In this document: positions 53,508-62,500 of the stretch, one piece after another
Position numbering within the stretch: position 1 is the stretch's first letter
Layout of the letters: every line of letters starts with the position of its first letter
NCBI GenBank assembly: GCA_022825065.1
Contig: JAJDYR010000029.1
Span: forward strand, 1-64,000
From: a bacterium
GTDB taxonomy: Bacteria; UBA8248
Reading direction: 5' to 3'
Length of the DNA stretch: 64,000 nucleotides
The notes under the pieces: model-generated
What the model saw: the letters and a program-made list of their open reading frames with translations, nothing else
Database searches by the model: none
What the model was told of the DNA's origin: nothing
Position numbers and translations under genes: made by a program

Positions 53508-54454
53508 GCGTGACTGCCTCATCCAACTCGACCAAAAAGAAAAAGGGTTCTGGACAGGGATTCACGGACGTCGAAGACGTTCAGGAGTCGTTCAGAAAAC
53601 TCGACTATATCTCCGACAGAACGCTGGCGACCACCCTCTTCCTGGCTACGAAACTGGAAAAACCCCTTTTCCTCGAGGGAGAAGCCGGGGTCGGCAAAAC
53701 GGAACTCGCAAAAGTGCTCGCCAGCGCGATGGATACCGAGCTCATCCGCCTGCAATGCTACGAGGGTCTCGACGCGAACTCGGCTCTCTACGAGTGGAAC
53801 TACGCGAAGCAACTCCTCCACATCAAGATGGAGGAAGGCAGGGATTCGGACGCGAAGCAGATCGAGAGAGACATCTTCAGCGAGCAGTACCTGATAGAAC
53901 GGCCCCTTCTCCGCGCGCTTTTGCGCTCGAAAGAAAAGCCTGTTGTTTTGCTCATTGATGAAATCGACCGCTCGGACGAGGAGTTCGAGGCGTTCCTGCT
54001 GGAAATCCTCTCCGACTACCAGATTACGATACCGGAGATGGGGACCGTTCAGGCGGTCAGCAAACCCCTGGTGGTGCTCACCAGCAACCGGACGCGCGAG
54101 ATCCACGACGCCCTCAAGCGCCGCTGCCTGTATCTTTGGGTCGACTACCCCTCCTTCGAGAAAGAAGTGGAGATCATCACGACGAAGGTGCCCGGTGTCA
54201 GCGACCGTCTGGCGGAGCAGATTTCGCGCTTCATGACCCAGGCGAGGCAGATGGATTTCTACAAGCGCCCCGGCGTGGCCGAATCGCTCGATTGGGCGCA
54301 AGCGCTTCTCGCGCTGCACCGCAATGAACTCGACGCCGACGCCGTGCGGGAGACCATCGGCTGCATCCTGAAATACCAGGACGACATCAAGCGCGTGGAG
54401 AGTGACGGTCTCGACAGCATGGTGGCGACGGCGCAACTCGCTCCCGACGCCTGA
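53504..54454 (+). CDS. coxD: MoxR-type AAA+ ATPase (CoxD-like)
   Basis: 316 residues. Walker A FLEGEAGVGKTELAKVLA, sensor/Walker B VVLLIDEIDRSDEEFEAFLL, the second region LVVLTSNRTREIHDALKRRC (sensor 1, arginine finger area). MoxR-type AAA+ chaperones act with von Willebrand proteins; in CO dehydrogenase operons CoxD and CoxE load sulfur and copper or assist Mo-site maturation. Overlaps coxS by four bases. coxE follows 12 bases later. Confidence 0.93.
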   Translation: MSVTASSNSTKKKKGSGQGFTDVEDVQESFRKLDYISDRTLATTLFLATKLEKPLFLEGEAGVGKTELAKVLASAMDTELIRLQCYEGLDANSALYEWNYAKQLLHIKMEEGRDSDAKQIERDIFSEQYLIERPLLRALLRSKEKPVVLLIDEIDRSDEEFEAFLLEILSDYQITIPEMGTVQAVSKPLVVLTSNRTREIHDALKRRCLYLWVDYPSFEKEVEIITTKVPGVSDRLAEQISRFMTQARQMDFYKRPGVAESLDWAQALLALHRNELDADAVRETIGCILKYQDDIKRVESDGLDSMVATAQLAPDA

Positions 54455-54466
54455 TCCGGGCAATCC

Positions 54467-55732
54467 ATGGCAACCTCCATCCGTCCCATCGTACAGGGCA
54501 CTCTTCCCAAGCGCCGGATCCGCGTAAAAGGCCGGGGCCTGAAAGGCGAAATGATCGGCTTTTGCCGAATCCTCAGGCGCGCGGGTCTCAAGATAACTTC
54601 GGGCCGCATCATCGACGTGTTCCGATGCTTCGACTCGCTCGAGGCCACCAATCTCGACAACATCTATATCGCCAGCAAGTCGAATCTCATCTCCAGCCAG
54701 GATGAGAGCATGATCTTCGACGCCGTATTCCGGCAGTACTGGTTCGATGAGGAAGGAAACCCTTACACGGGCGACGAATCGGTGCAGGTAGACACCCAGT
54801 TCGAGGAAGAAGGCGAAGGGCAGGCCAGCGAAGGAGGCGGTTCATCGGAAGAAGGCGAATCGGACGCCGAGGGCGAAGGACAGGAAAACCCGGGGCTTCC
54901 GTCTGAAGACGACGTGGAAAGCGCCGCCGAACCCGGCGAGCAGGGAGACGACGACGAGGGCGTGCCCTCCTACAGCCCCGCCGAAGTCATATCGGACAAG
55001 GATTTCTCCGCGCTGAACATGGATCAGGTCGCCGAACTCAGGCGCCTCATCGCAAAGCTCGTTCCCAAGCTCGCCACCAAAATCAGCCGGCGCAAACGGC
55101 CCGACATGCGTTCTCCCGAAATCGACATGAGGCGAAGCGTGAAGAGGAGCGTCCGCTCGGGCGGCGAGGTGCTGAAGCTCTTCCGCCGGAGAAGGAAGAT
55201 ACAAAAAACCCAGATCGTGCTGATCTGCGACGTATCGGGGTCGATGGACAGCTACAGCCAGTTTCTGATTCAGTTTCTCTACAGCCTGCAGAACGAGATC
55301 AAATCGCTGCGCACGTTCGTCTTCAGCACGCGCCTTTCGGACGCCACGCCCTATCTGCGCCACAAGGACGTCAACACCGCTCTCAAGCGCCTCTCCATGG
55401 AGGTGCACGACTGGAGCGGCGGCACGCAGATCGGCAACTGCCTCAAAACTTTTAATTACGAATACGGAAGGACCATCCTGAACAGCCGCACCATCGTCAT
55501 CATCATATCGGACGGCTGGGACCGGGGCGATACGGATACGCTGGCGGAGGAAATGAACCGCCTCAAGAAAATCTGCTACAAGCTCTTCTGGCTCAATCCT
55601 CTTCTGGGCAGCCCCGGCTACCGCCCTATCGACAGGGGAATGAGAACGGCCCTGCCCTATTGCGATGAATTTCTGGCGGCCCACAACCTCGACAGCCTGA
55701 TCGACATGACGAACAAGATCGCGCGCATATAA
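54467..55732 (+). CDS. coxE: von Willebrand factor A domain protein (CoxE-like)
   Basis: 421 residues. The VWA/MIDAS motif is VLICDVSGSMDSYSQF (DxSxS) followed by WSGGTQIG (Thr) and IIISDGWDRGD (Asp), an intact metal-dependent adhesion site. Residues about 105-165 are an acidic low-complexity linker (E- and S-rich). Works with the AAA ATPase of the same operon in metalloenzyme maturation. As in CoxE, the VWA domain is C-terminal. Confidence 0.92.
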   Translation: MATSIRPIVQGTLPKRRIRVKGRGLKGEMIGFCRILRRAGLKITSGRIIDVFRCFDSLEATNLDNIYIASKSNLISSQDESMIFDAVFRQYWFDEEGNPYTGDESVQVDTQFEEEGEGQASEGGGSSEEGESDAEGEGQENPGLPSEDDVESAAEPGEQGDDDEGVPSYSPAEVISDKDFSALNMDQVAELRRLIAKLVPKLATKISRRKRPDMRSPEIDMRRSVKRSVRSGGEVLKLFRRRRKIQKTQIVLICDVSGSMDSYSQFLIQFLYSLQNEIKSLRTFVFSTRLSDATPYLRHKDVNTALKRLSMEVHDWSGGTQIGNCLKTFNYEYGRTILNSRTIVIIISDGWDRGDTDTLAEEMNRLKKICYKLFWLNPLLGSPGYRPIDRGMRTALPYCDEFLAAHNLDSLIDMTNKIARI

Positions 55733-55811
55733 AACTCCCCTTTTCTTCACACCTCAACTCGCTGTATAAATTGCACTTTTGTTGACCCCCTATCGTGGAC
55801 GGGGAACGGGA

Positions 55812-56474
55812 TTGGCGAATTTACTGATTTACACGGCGGACAACGGATTCGCGGACGCGCTCGGGCGCGCCCTGAGGCGTGAAGGCCATTTCTGCAAAAT
55901 GGTGCAGGATGAAACCACGGCCTTACAGGAAGTGCGCGCCAGGGGCCTGGCCCTCATCCTGCTCGATGACGCCCCGGCACTCCCGAAAGTGGCGGAAATG
56001 AAAAACTGGACCACGCTGCCGATTCTCCTGCTCCTCGAGCCGGACCGCCTCGCCGTCGTTCGCACGCCCACCGAAGCCGATGACATTCTCGTAAAACCCG
56101 TCCGGGAGGAAGAGCTTTTGTATCGCGTCCGCAACCTTTGCCACGGCTCCGCCCAGGACGCCGAAGGGGGGCGCACCCTCAAGAGCAAGGGTTTGACGCT
56201 GGACGAGAGCCGCTACGAGATCAGGCTCGACGGCGAGTTGATAGACCTGACCTACCGCGAATTCGAGCTTTTGAAACATCTCATCAACAACCCCGAGCGC
56301 GTCTTCGACAGGGAACAGCTCCTGAACCTCGTCTGGGGGATCGACTATCTCGGCGGTCCGCGGACTGTCGACGTTCACGTTCGCCGGATTCGCTCGAAAA
56401 TCGAAGTCAGGGGATATTCGTTCATTTCCACGGTGCGGGGAGTCGGGTACAAGTTTATCGGAGAATCACCGTGA
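55812..56474 (+). CDS. OmpR/PhoB-family response regulator with degenerate receiver
   Basis: 220 residues from a TTG at 55812 (GGGGAACGGGA upstream; another TTG at 55779 is possible). The receiver keeps the phospho-acceptor-like Asp in LILLDDAP and Lys in ILVKPVRE, but the N-terminal acidic pair is reduced to one (LLIYTADNGF), so phosphorylation may be weak or absent. The C-terminal winged helix is complete: IDLTYREFELLKHLINNPER, REQLLNLVWG and VDVHVRRIRSKIE...RGVGYKF. No histidine kinase is nearby. It lies 125 bases before the glutamine synthetase gene, which it may regulate (inference). Confidence 0.88.
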   Translation: MANLLIYTADNGFADALGRALRREGHFCKMVQDETTALQEVRARGLALILLDDAPALPKVAEMKNWTTLPILLLLEPDRLAVVRTPTEADDILVKPVREEELLYRVRNLCHGSAQDAEGGRTLKSKGLTLDESRYEIRLDGELIDLTYREFELLKHLINNPERVFDREQLLNLVWGIDYLGGPRTVDVHVRRIRSKIEVRGYSFISTVRGVGYKFIGESP

Positions 56475-56598
56475 GGCCGGAGACCCTGGCAGCTTCTTTC
56501 GGGGCCATGAAAAAACGCCGGCACGAAACCGGCGCGAAACATTAACGATATACGCTGAATTGCCTTTCCGGGCAGCACCGGCTCAACTGGAGTACATC

Positions 56599-57945
56599 AT
56601 GCCTGACGCATTCGATGATAAAGACCGCGAATTCGTAATCAACCAGGCCCGCGAACTCGGCGTGCGCTTCATCCGCATGTGGTTCACCGACATCCTGGGG
56701 TTCCTGAAGAGTTTCGCCATCACCATCGAAGAATTGGAAAATGCGCTTTATGAGGGCCATCTTTTCGATGGAGCCGCCATCGAGGGCTTCGCGCGCATCG
56801 AGGAGAGCGACATGTTCGCCCACCCCGATCCGACGACTTTCTGCGTGCTGCCCTGGCGCCCGCAGGACGGCGGGGCCGTCGCGAGAATGTTCTGCGACAT
56901 CAAGGACCCGGACGGCAATCCTTATACAAGCGACCCGCGCTTCGTGCTCAGGCGCACGCTCCAGAGCGCGGCGCAGAAGGGGTTCACGTTTTACGCGGGC
57001 GTGGAATACGAGCACTATTATTTCAAATCCCCCGAACTGCCGATTGAAACGCTCGATCAGGGCGGATATTTCGACCTCACGCCCCTGGACATCGCGAGCG
57101 ACCTGAGACGCGAGACGGTTTTGAACCTCGAGAAAATGGGGATCGGCGTCGAATACAGCCATCACGAGGTCGGGCCCAGCCAGCATGAAATCGATTTGCG
57201 CTACGGCGATGCGCTCACCATGGCGGACAACGCGATGACCTACCGGCTCGTGGTGAAGGAAGTCGCCATGCGGCACGGCGTCTACGCCACCTTCATGCCG
57301 AAACCCTTGTCCGCAGAAAACGGAAACGGGATGCACACCCATCTCTCCCTGTTCCAGGGTTCGGAGAACGCGTTCCACGACCCGGAAAAGCCCGGCGGCC
57401 TCTCGGATACGTGCCAGGCGTTCATCGCCGGCCTCTTGAAATACGTTCCCGAGATGACGCTCGTCCTCAACCAATGGGTGAACAGCTATAAACGACTCGT
57501 CCCCGGCTTCGAGGCGCCCGCCTACGTCACCTGGGCGCACAAGAGCCGCAGCGATCTGATCCGCATCCCCAGCACGCGCAAGGGGATGGAATCCGACACG
57601 CGAATCGAATTGCGCTCGCCGGATTCGGCGTGCAACCCCTATCTGGCGTTCGCCTGCATGCTGGCGGCCGGAATCGCCGGTATCGAAGAGGGGCTCCCTC
57701 CTGTCCCCGCCGTGGAGGAGAACGTGTTCGAGATGAGCGAGGAGAAGCGCAAGAAACAAGGCATCAAAAGCCTGCCGGGGAACCTGCGGGAGGCCACGAT
57801 GCTGGCCGAGCAGAGCGATTTCCTGAAAGGCGTGTTCGGAAACCAGTTGTTCGATAAATTCATCGAGAACAAAAAACTCGAATGGGCGCCCTACCGCGCC
57901 CACGTCTCGGATTTCGAGCTCAACAAATATCTCTCGATTCTCTGA
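56599..57945 (+). CDS. glnA: glutamine synthetase type I, adenylylation-site Tyr absent
   Basis: 448 residues from ATG at 56599, preceded by GGAG. Catalytic segments are FDGAAIEGFARIEESDM (Asp50-type loop), FYAGVEYEHYYF (Glu), GVEYSHHEVGPSQHEIDLRY (GS putative ATP-binding), NGNGMHTHLSLF, KRLVPGFEAP and EDTRIELRSPDSACNPYLAF-like terminal part. The region that carries the adenylylated Tyr in GSI-beta (NLYDLPPEE) reads ENVFEMSEEKRKKQG, with Phe in place of Tyr. Length and this loop fit GSI-alpha. So this GS is not a substrate for the GlnE at 19069. It makes glutamine from glutamate, ammonia and ATP. Confidence 0.95.
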   Translation: MPDAFDDKDREFVINQARELGVRFIRMWFTDILGFLKSFAITIEELENALYEGHLFDGAAIEGFARIEESDMFAHPDPTTFCVLPWRPQDGGAVARMFCDIKDPDGNPYTSDPRFVLRRTLQSAAQKGFTFYAGVEYEHYYFKSPELPIETLDQGGYFDLTPLDIASDLRRETVLNLEKMGIGVEYSHHEVGPSQHEIDLRYGDALTMADNAMTYRLVVKEVAMRHGVYATFMPKPLSAENGNGMHTHLSLFQGSENAFHDPEKPGGLSDTCQAFIAGLLKYVPEMTLVLNQWVNSYKRLVPGFEAPAYVTWAHKSRSDLIRIPSTRKGMESDTRIELRSPDSACNPYLAFACMLAAGIAGIEEGLPPVPAVEENVFEMSEEKRKKQGIKSLPGNLREATMLAEQSDFLKGVFGNQLFDKFIENKKLEWAPYRAHVSDFELNKYLSIL

Positions 57946-57990
57946 ATACAGCCTCCCCTATCAAAAAACGAAGCGGGGAAACAAGGCGCG

Positions 57991-58320
57991 TTAGTCGGCG
58001 CAGTTCTCCGCCAGCCATTCGAGGTAGGACGCGCTGCCCTTGTCGACCGCCAAGGCCAGCACTTCGGGCACGTCATAGCTGTGGATTTCCGCCAGGTGTT
58101 CGGAGAGGGGCTGCAATTTATCCCGTGTGGTCTTCATGATGAGCAGGACTTCCGCATCATCCTGAACCGCCCCCTCCCAGCGATAGAGGCTGCGGATTTC
58201 CGGCACCAGATTGACGCAGGCGCACAGCTTGCGCTCGAGCAATGATCTTGCAATCCGCGCGCCCTCCTCCTCGGAACCCGCCGTGCTCAACACGATCCGG
58301 AACGCCCGCCCATCCTTCAT
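57991..58320 (-). CDS. cutA: CutA family divalent-cation tolerance protein
   Basis: 109 residues. Landmarks RIVLSTAGSEEEGARIARSL, LCACVNLVPEIRSLYRWEG and EIHSYDVPEVLAL are the signature of CutA1, a trimeric alpha/beta protein of PII-like fold. Role in metal tolerance or signalling is unsettled. Stop is 45 bases from the glnA stop (convergent). Its ATG is 10 bases after the meaB stop on the same strand, so meaB and cutA are likely one operon. Confidence 0.94.
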   Translation of the reverse strand: MKDGRAFRIVLSTAGSEEEGARIARSLLERKLCACVNLVPEIRSLYRWEGAVQDDAEVLLIMKTTRDKLQPLSEHLAEIHSYDVPEVLALAVDKGSASYLEWLAENCAD

Positions 58321-58330
58321 GGCTTTCTCC

Positions 58331-59287
58331 TCATGCGCCCAGTATCTTCTCTGCCGCGCTGTAGGGGTCTACCCTTCGCGCGGCGATGGCGTCCAGGAGT
58401 TCATCCAGCTCCCGCCCGCCTTTCACGCCGTCTCCCATGCGCTCCACCGCGAGTTCCTTCATCACCTCTGCGAGGGTGATGCGGGCTCGCTCGCGCCCCA
58501 GGCGACCGGCCTCATCGGGATGTTCCTGCAAGAAGGCCATGCGCGCCTCGATCTGCGCGGCCAGCTCTTCCGTCCCCTCGCCCGTGAGCGCTTCCGTCTT
58601 CAGAACGGGGGGCCTCCAGGAACCCGCCTCGCCGGGATGAGACTTGAAGTCCAGCATTTCCTCGATTTCCTTCACCGTGCGGTCCGCGCCGTCCCGCTTC
58701 GCCTTGTTTACGACGAAAATATCGCCGATCTCCAGGATCCCCGCCTTCGCCGCCTGAATGTGGTCCCCGCCTCCGGGCGTCTGAAGCAAAACGACCACGT
58801 CCGCACACTGCATGATGTTCACCTCCCCCTGCCCCACGCCCACCGTCTCGATGATCACGACGTCCCAGCCCATGGCGTCCATGACGCAGAGCGCGTCTCC
58901 GGTCGCGCGGGCGAGTCCGCCCAGATGGCCGCGCGTGGCCATGCTGCGGATGAAGACTTTCGGGTCCGTGTTGTGCCTGCCCATCCGGATGCGGTCGCCC
59001 AGAATGGCGCCGCCCGTGAACGGGCTCGTCGGGTCCACGGCAATGACGCAGACCCTTTTGTCCTGGGCGCGATAGTGGGCGATCAGCTGATCGGAAAGCG
59101 TGCTCTTGCCCGCACCGGGAGGGCCCGTGATGCCGATGACCAGGCTTTTTCCGCCTTTCAGATACAGTTCCTGCAGAATGGGTTTCGCGAGCGGGTCGTT
59201 GTCTTCCACCAACGTGATGAGCCTGGCGGCGGGGCGAACCATACCGTCCAGTATCTGGGGAATTTGAATTTTGTTTCTCTTATCCAT
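58331..59287 (-). CDS. meaB: MeaB/ArgK-type GTPase (methylmalonyl-CoA mutase chaperone)
   Basis: 318 residues. G1 loop GITGPPGAGKSTLSD, switch/metal site VIAVDPTSPFTGGAILGDRIRM, TVGVGQGEV (G3) and VVNKAKRDGADRT (G4, NKxD variant). These are the hallmarks of the G3E GTPase MeaB/ArgK/MMAA, which protects and loads B12 in methylmalonyl- or isobutyryl-CoA mutases. No mutase gene is in the window. Together with the neighbouring acyl-CoA dehydrogenase it suggests propionate or branched-chain acyl-CoA metabolism. Confidence 0.93.
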   Translation of the reverse strand: MDKRNKIQIPQILDGMVRPAARLITLVEDNDPLAKPILQELYLKGGKSLVIGITGPPGAGKSTLSDQLIAHYRAQDKRVCVIAVDPTSPFTGGAILGDRIRMGRHNTDPKVFIRSMATRGHLGGLARATGDALCVMDAMGWDVVIIETVGVGQGEVNIMQCADVVVLLQTPGGGDHIQAAKAGILEIGDIFVVNKAKRDGADRTVKEIEEMLDFKSHPGEAGSWRPPVLKTEALTGEGTEELAAQIEARMAFLQEHPDEAGRLGRERARITLAEVMKELAVERMGDGVKGGRELDELLDAIAARRVDPYSAAEKILGA

Positions 59288-59352
59288 ATTTTATTATTAA
59301 ACAGAAGGTTATGGGTGTATTGTCAAGTTATTTCTAAGCAAAGATGTGGCCT

Positions 59353-60498
59353 TCAGGAATCGAACAGATACCGAGATACGAGATTCCGGTGAACCTCGCT
59401 CGTGCCTTCCCCGAGCGTGAACACCCGGGCGTCGCGCCAGAACATCCCGGCTGGCGTTTCCGCGATATAGCCATACCCGCCATGAATCTGTATGCCCCTG
59501 TCGCATACGCGAAGACAGGCTTCCGAGGCGAACAGTTTCGCCATGGCCACCTCTTCCCTGTTGTCTCCTCCCGCGTCGCGGATTTTCGCGGCAGCGACGA
59601 CCATCTCGCGCGCAGTGGCGATGTCGATGGCGCTCTCGGCCATCAGCCCGCGCAGACCGGCGAAATCGGAAACCGGCCTGCCGAACGCCTCGCGCTTTTG
59701 GGCATGGTCTGCCGCCGCATCGAGCGACGCCTGCGCGATGCCGACGCACATCGCGCCCAGCACGACCCTCCCGTCGTTCAGAACCTGCATCGCCTGCCGC
59801 AGACCGGTCCCCTCTTCCCCGATGAGGCGCTCCGCCGGAACCTCGCAATTCTCAAAGAAGATTTCCGCCGTGCCCGCCGAACGCATCCCGAGAGTCTGTG
59901 CGAGCGGCACGCTTCTGTGCCCCTGATCGTCCTGTTCTATCAAAAATGCGCTGATCCCGTCTTTTCCCTCCGCCGTGCGCGCAAAGATGACCATGCTTTC
60001 AAAAGCCATGCCCTGCGTGACGAACATTTTCCCGCCGTTGATGACGTAGGCGTCCCCTTCCCTCCTGGCCTCGCACTCGAGAGCCGCCGCATGACTGCCT
60101 GCGACCCGCTCCGTGATCGCCCACGCGCCTATCGCCCCTTTCGTGAGTTCAGGAATGCGGCTTTCTTTCTGCGCATCCGAGCCATGATGCAGCAAATGGC
60201 CGCCGCACAAGCCCGCCGAGATGCTGATTGTGAGGGCGAAACTCGGATCCCCACCGGCCAGCTCCTCCAGGACGAGGCATTCCTCGAACAACCCGAGGCC
60301 GCGTCCAGCCAGGTTCTCGGGTATTTTGACGCCGATGAACCCCGCCTCCGCCGCCTCTTTGTACAGATCGAGAGCAAACGCGGCGTCCCGGTCGCGCTCC
60401 AGGGCGCCGGGGACGAGCTTTTGTTGAGCGAACTCACGGGCTTCTGCCTGGAGTAGCGCCTCTTTTTCCGTTAATTCCGTGTGCGTGACGATAGACAA
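59353..60498 (-). CDS. acyl-CoA dehydrogenase
   Basis: 381 residues, standard length. FAD/substrate segments GAWAITERVAGSHAAALECE and TQGMAFESMVIFA, the middle beta domain, QAFGRPVSDFAGLRGLMAE-like helical part, and the C-terminal RDARVFTLGEGTSEVHRNL, which holds the catalytic Glu in the EGTSE position of MCAD. It oxidises acyl-CoA thioesters to enoyl-CoA with an electron-transfer flavoprotein. Chain length cannot be read. It lies five bases after the LLM oxidoreductase stop on the same strand, so they are probably one operon with the EamA transporters upstream. Confidence 0.94.
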   Translation of the reverse strand: MSIVTHTELTEKEALLQAEAREFAQQKLVPGALERDRDAAFALDLYKEAAEAGFIGVKIPENLAGRGLGLFEECLVLEELAGGDPSFALTISISAGLCGGHLLHHGSDAQKESRIPELTKGAIGAWAITERVAGSHAAALECEARREGDAYVINGGKMFVTQGMAFESMVIFARTAEGKDGISAFLIEQDDQGHRSVPLAQTLGMRSAGTAEIFFENCEVPAERLIGEEGTGLRQAMQVLNDGRVVLGAMCVGIAQASLDAAADHAQKREAFGRPVSDFAGLRGLMAESAIDIATAREMVVAAAKIRDAGGDNREEVAMAKLFASEACLRVCDRGIQIHGGYGYIAETPAGMFWRDARVFTLGEGTSEVHRNLVSRYLFDS

Positions 60499-60503
60499 GC
60501 TCG

Positions 60504-61493
60504 TTATCCTCCACCCGCCTGGAGCGCCGGGATGATCTCTTCTCCCAGAAGGGCCAGCCTGTGCGGGTTGGTATCCAGGTCAGGGATGGTGACGAGGATG
60601 TGCTCCACGCCCGCTTTTGGATATTCCTTGAGACGCGCGACGCAGTCATCGGGCGTTCCGTAGACGCTCCCCGATTCCGGGATGACGCTCAGCTTCTCAC
60701 GGGCCGCCCTGGCCACCGCCCTGTCATTTTCGGGGATCACCATGACCATGAGAGACGCTCTTATCGCGTCGGGGTCTCTGCCCGCCTTTTTGCATTCGGC
60801 CTCGATGACGGGTCTTTTTTCCAGAAACTGCTCAGGCGTCCACCAGCGGCAGTTGTAGCCGTCCGCCTGGCGGGCCGAAACATCGAGCAGTTTTGCTCCT
60901 TCGCCTCCCGTCCAGATCGGCGGGTGCGGCTTTTGCACCGGCGGCGGGTCGCAAGCCCCGTTTTGGATCTGAAAATACCCGCCTTCGAAATGGGGGGCGG
61001 ATTCGGTCCACATCGCTCGAATCAGTTGAATGGCTTCTTCCAATTGTTCTATTCGCACGGCGGCATTCGGATAGGGATAGCCGAAAGAATGATATTCGTT
61101 TTCTATCCAGCCCGCGCCAATCCCGAAATCCACCCGGCCCTTGCTGATGACGTCCACCGTGGCCGCCGTCTTCGCCAGCATGGCCGGCGGGCGGTATCCC
61201 ACGCACGACACCAGCGTGCCCAGTCGCAAGCGTTCCGTGTCTCGCGCGAGAGCGGCCAAGGTCGTCCAGGGCTCCAGAATCGCGGTATCGGCGGATTGTT
61301 CCTTCTCATCCTGGGCGCCGAAGCCCGTCTGACTCCCGTAGGAGGCGGGGTCGAGCGTCACGAAATGGTCGCAATGCCATAGAGAATCGATGCCGAGCCT
61401 CTCCGCCTCCCGGGCGATTTCCCTCAGCTTCTCGTAGTCGCCGATATACGTGCCCTTGAGCGTCAGGGCCACGATGATGCCGATTTCCACCAT
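60504..61493 (-). CDS. LLM class flavin-dependent oxidoreductase
   Basis: 329 residues; ATG at 61493, with an in-frame ATG at 61508 as an alternative. TIM-barrel, luciferase-like monooxygenase landmarks are GIDSLWHCDHFVTL, LGTLVSCVGYRPPAMLAKTA, VDFGIGAGWIENEYHSFGYP and PPPVQKPHPPIWTGGEG. These enzymes use FMN or F420. No monooxygenase partner is seen. It lies five bases upstream of the acyl-CoA dehydrogenase start, same strand. Substrate unknown. Confidence 0.92.
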   Translation of the reverse strand: MVEIGIIVALTLKGTYIGDYEKLREIAREAERLGIDSLWHCDHFVTLDPASYGSQTGFGAQDEKEQSADTAILEPWTTLAALARDTERLRLGTLVSCVGYRPPAMLAKTAATVDVISKGRVDFGIGAGWIENEYHSFGYPYPNAAVRIEQLEEAIQLIRAMWTESAPHFEGGYFQIQNGACDPPPVQKPHPPIWTGGEGAKLLDVSARQADGYNCRWWTPEQFLEKRPVIEAECKKAGRDPDAIRASLMVMVIPENDRAVARAAREKLSVIPESGSVYGTPDDCVARLKEYPKAGVEHILVTIPDLDTNPHRLALLGEEIIPALQAGGG

Positions 61494-61615
61494 GATGCCG
61501 CCTCTCATACAAATGAATTCTTGAAAACCGTTTGTAAGCCTACCTTATCAGCATTGTAAACGAGAAACGAGGAAGACCGTATTCTCCAGCCCACATCGGC
61601 CCCTTGTTCGGAATC

Positions 61616-62497
61616 CTATTTACCCAAAACGACACCAACGGCGCCGACGACGGACAAGAGACCACCGATGACGACGCGCAGGTTCACCGCCTCCTGTTTC
61701 CTGAAAAACACCCATGACAGAAAAATGATGAGCAGAACCGAGAGGCGATTCAGGGGAATGATCTGAACAATCTCCCCCGTTTTTATGGACGACCAGAAGA
61801 AAAAGGCGGCCATGGCGTTCAAACATGCGCCGCCCAAGACGGCCAGGAGCCCCTTTTTATCCCAGGATTTGGGCGCCCTCCCTTCCACGGATAAAGGCAG
61901 GACAAGCAGCGCGAGGCAAAACGCCGTTATGCTGCCTGCCGTCATGCCCAGAGAGGCGGACTTGATAATCTGCAGCCCGAATTTGCCGAACAGGTGCGTC
62001 ATCGCGAACAAAACGGCCGTACCCAAAGGAACCAGGTAGTAATACAAGGGAATGCGTCTTTGAACCTCGCCTTTTTCATAGACCAGCAGAATCGACCCCG
62101 CCAAGATGGTCAGCGTTCCGAGCGCAATGAGCCACGTCATCCGCTCGCCCGCAAAAGCCACCGCAAACAACGACGCCCATACGAGGCTGGTTTGAGTGAC
62201 GATCGAAGACCGCGCCAGTCCCACCAGCTTCATGCCGACAAGGCTGAGATAACGTCCGACGAAGGAGCCGGATATCCCCATGGCGGCGAACCAGAGCAGC
62301 CCCCCGAGCGGCCAATCCGCCACGCCGCCTTCCAGGTGATAGAACATGGCGCCGAAGCATAGCTGTACAGCAAGCATGAATACGTTCATCACAACCGGGC
62401 TCAGGCGCGCCACGCCGGCGCGGTACAGCGTGCGCGCTGAAGCGATGAAGCAGGCGGCGATGAGCGCCAGGATGTTGGGATGGATGAAGTCGAGCAA
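61616..62497 (-). CDS. EamA/DMT superfamily transporter (first of a tandem pair)
   Basis: 293 residues, ten hydrophobic segments in two EamA repeats; markers FVGRYLSLVGMKLVGLARSS, PLNRLSVLLIIFLSWVFFRK and the final GGLLSVVGAVGVVLG. It starts 4 bases after the stop of its paralogue (62501-63388) and shares the beginning (DxIHPNxLAL), the mid segment (RRIPLxYYxxP) and the C-terminal block with it. The two may work as a heterodimer or be simple duplicates. Substrate unknown. Confidence 0.9.
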   Translation of the reverse strand: MLDFIHPNILALIAACFIASARTLYRAGVARLSPVVMNVFMLAVQLCFGAMFYHLEGGVADWPLGGLLWFAAMGISGSFVGRYLSLVGMKLVGLARSSIVTQTSLVWASLFAVAFAGERMTWLIALGTLTILAGSILLVYEKGEVQRRIPLYYYLVPLGTAVLFAMTHLFGKFGLQIIKSASLGMTAGSITAFCLALLVLPLSVEGRAPKSWDKKGLLAVLGGACLNAMAAFFFWSSIKTGEIVQIIPLNRLSVLLIIFLSWVFFRKQEAVNLRVVIGGLLSVVGAVGVVLGK

Positions 62498-62500
62498 TGC

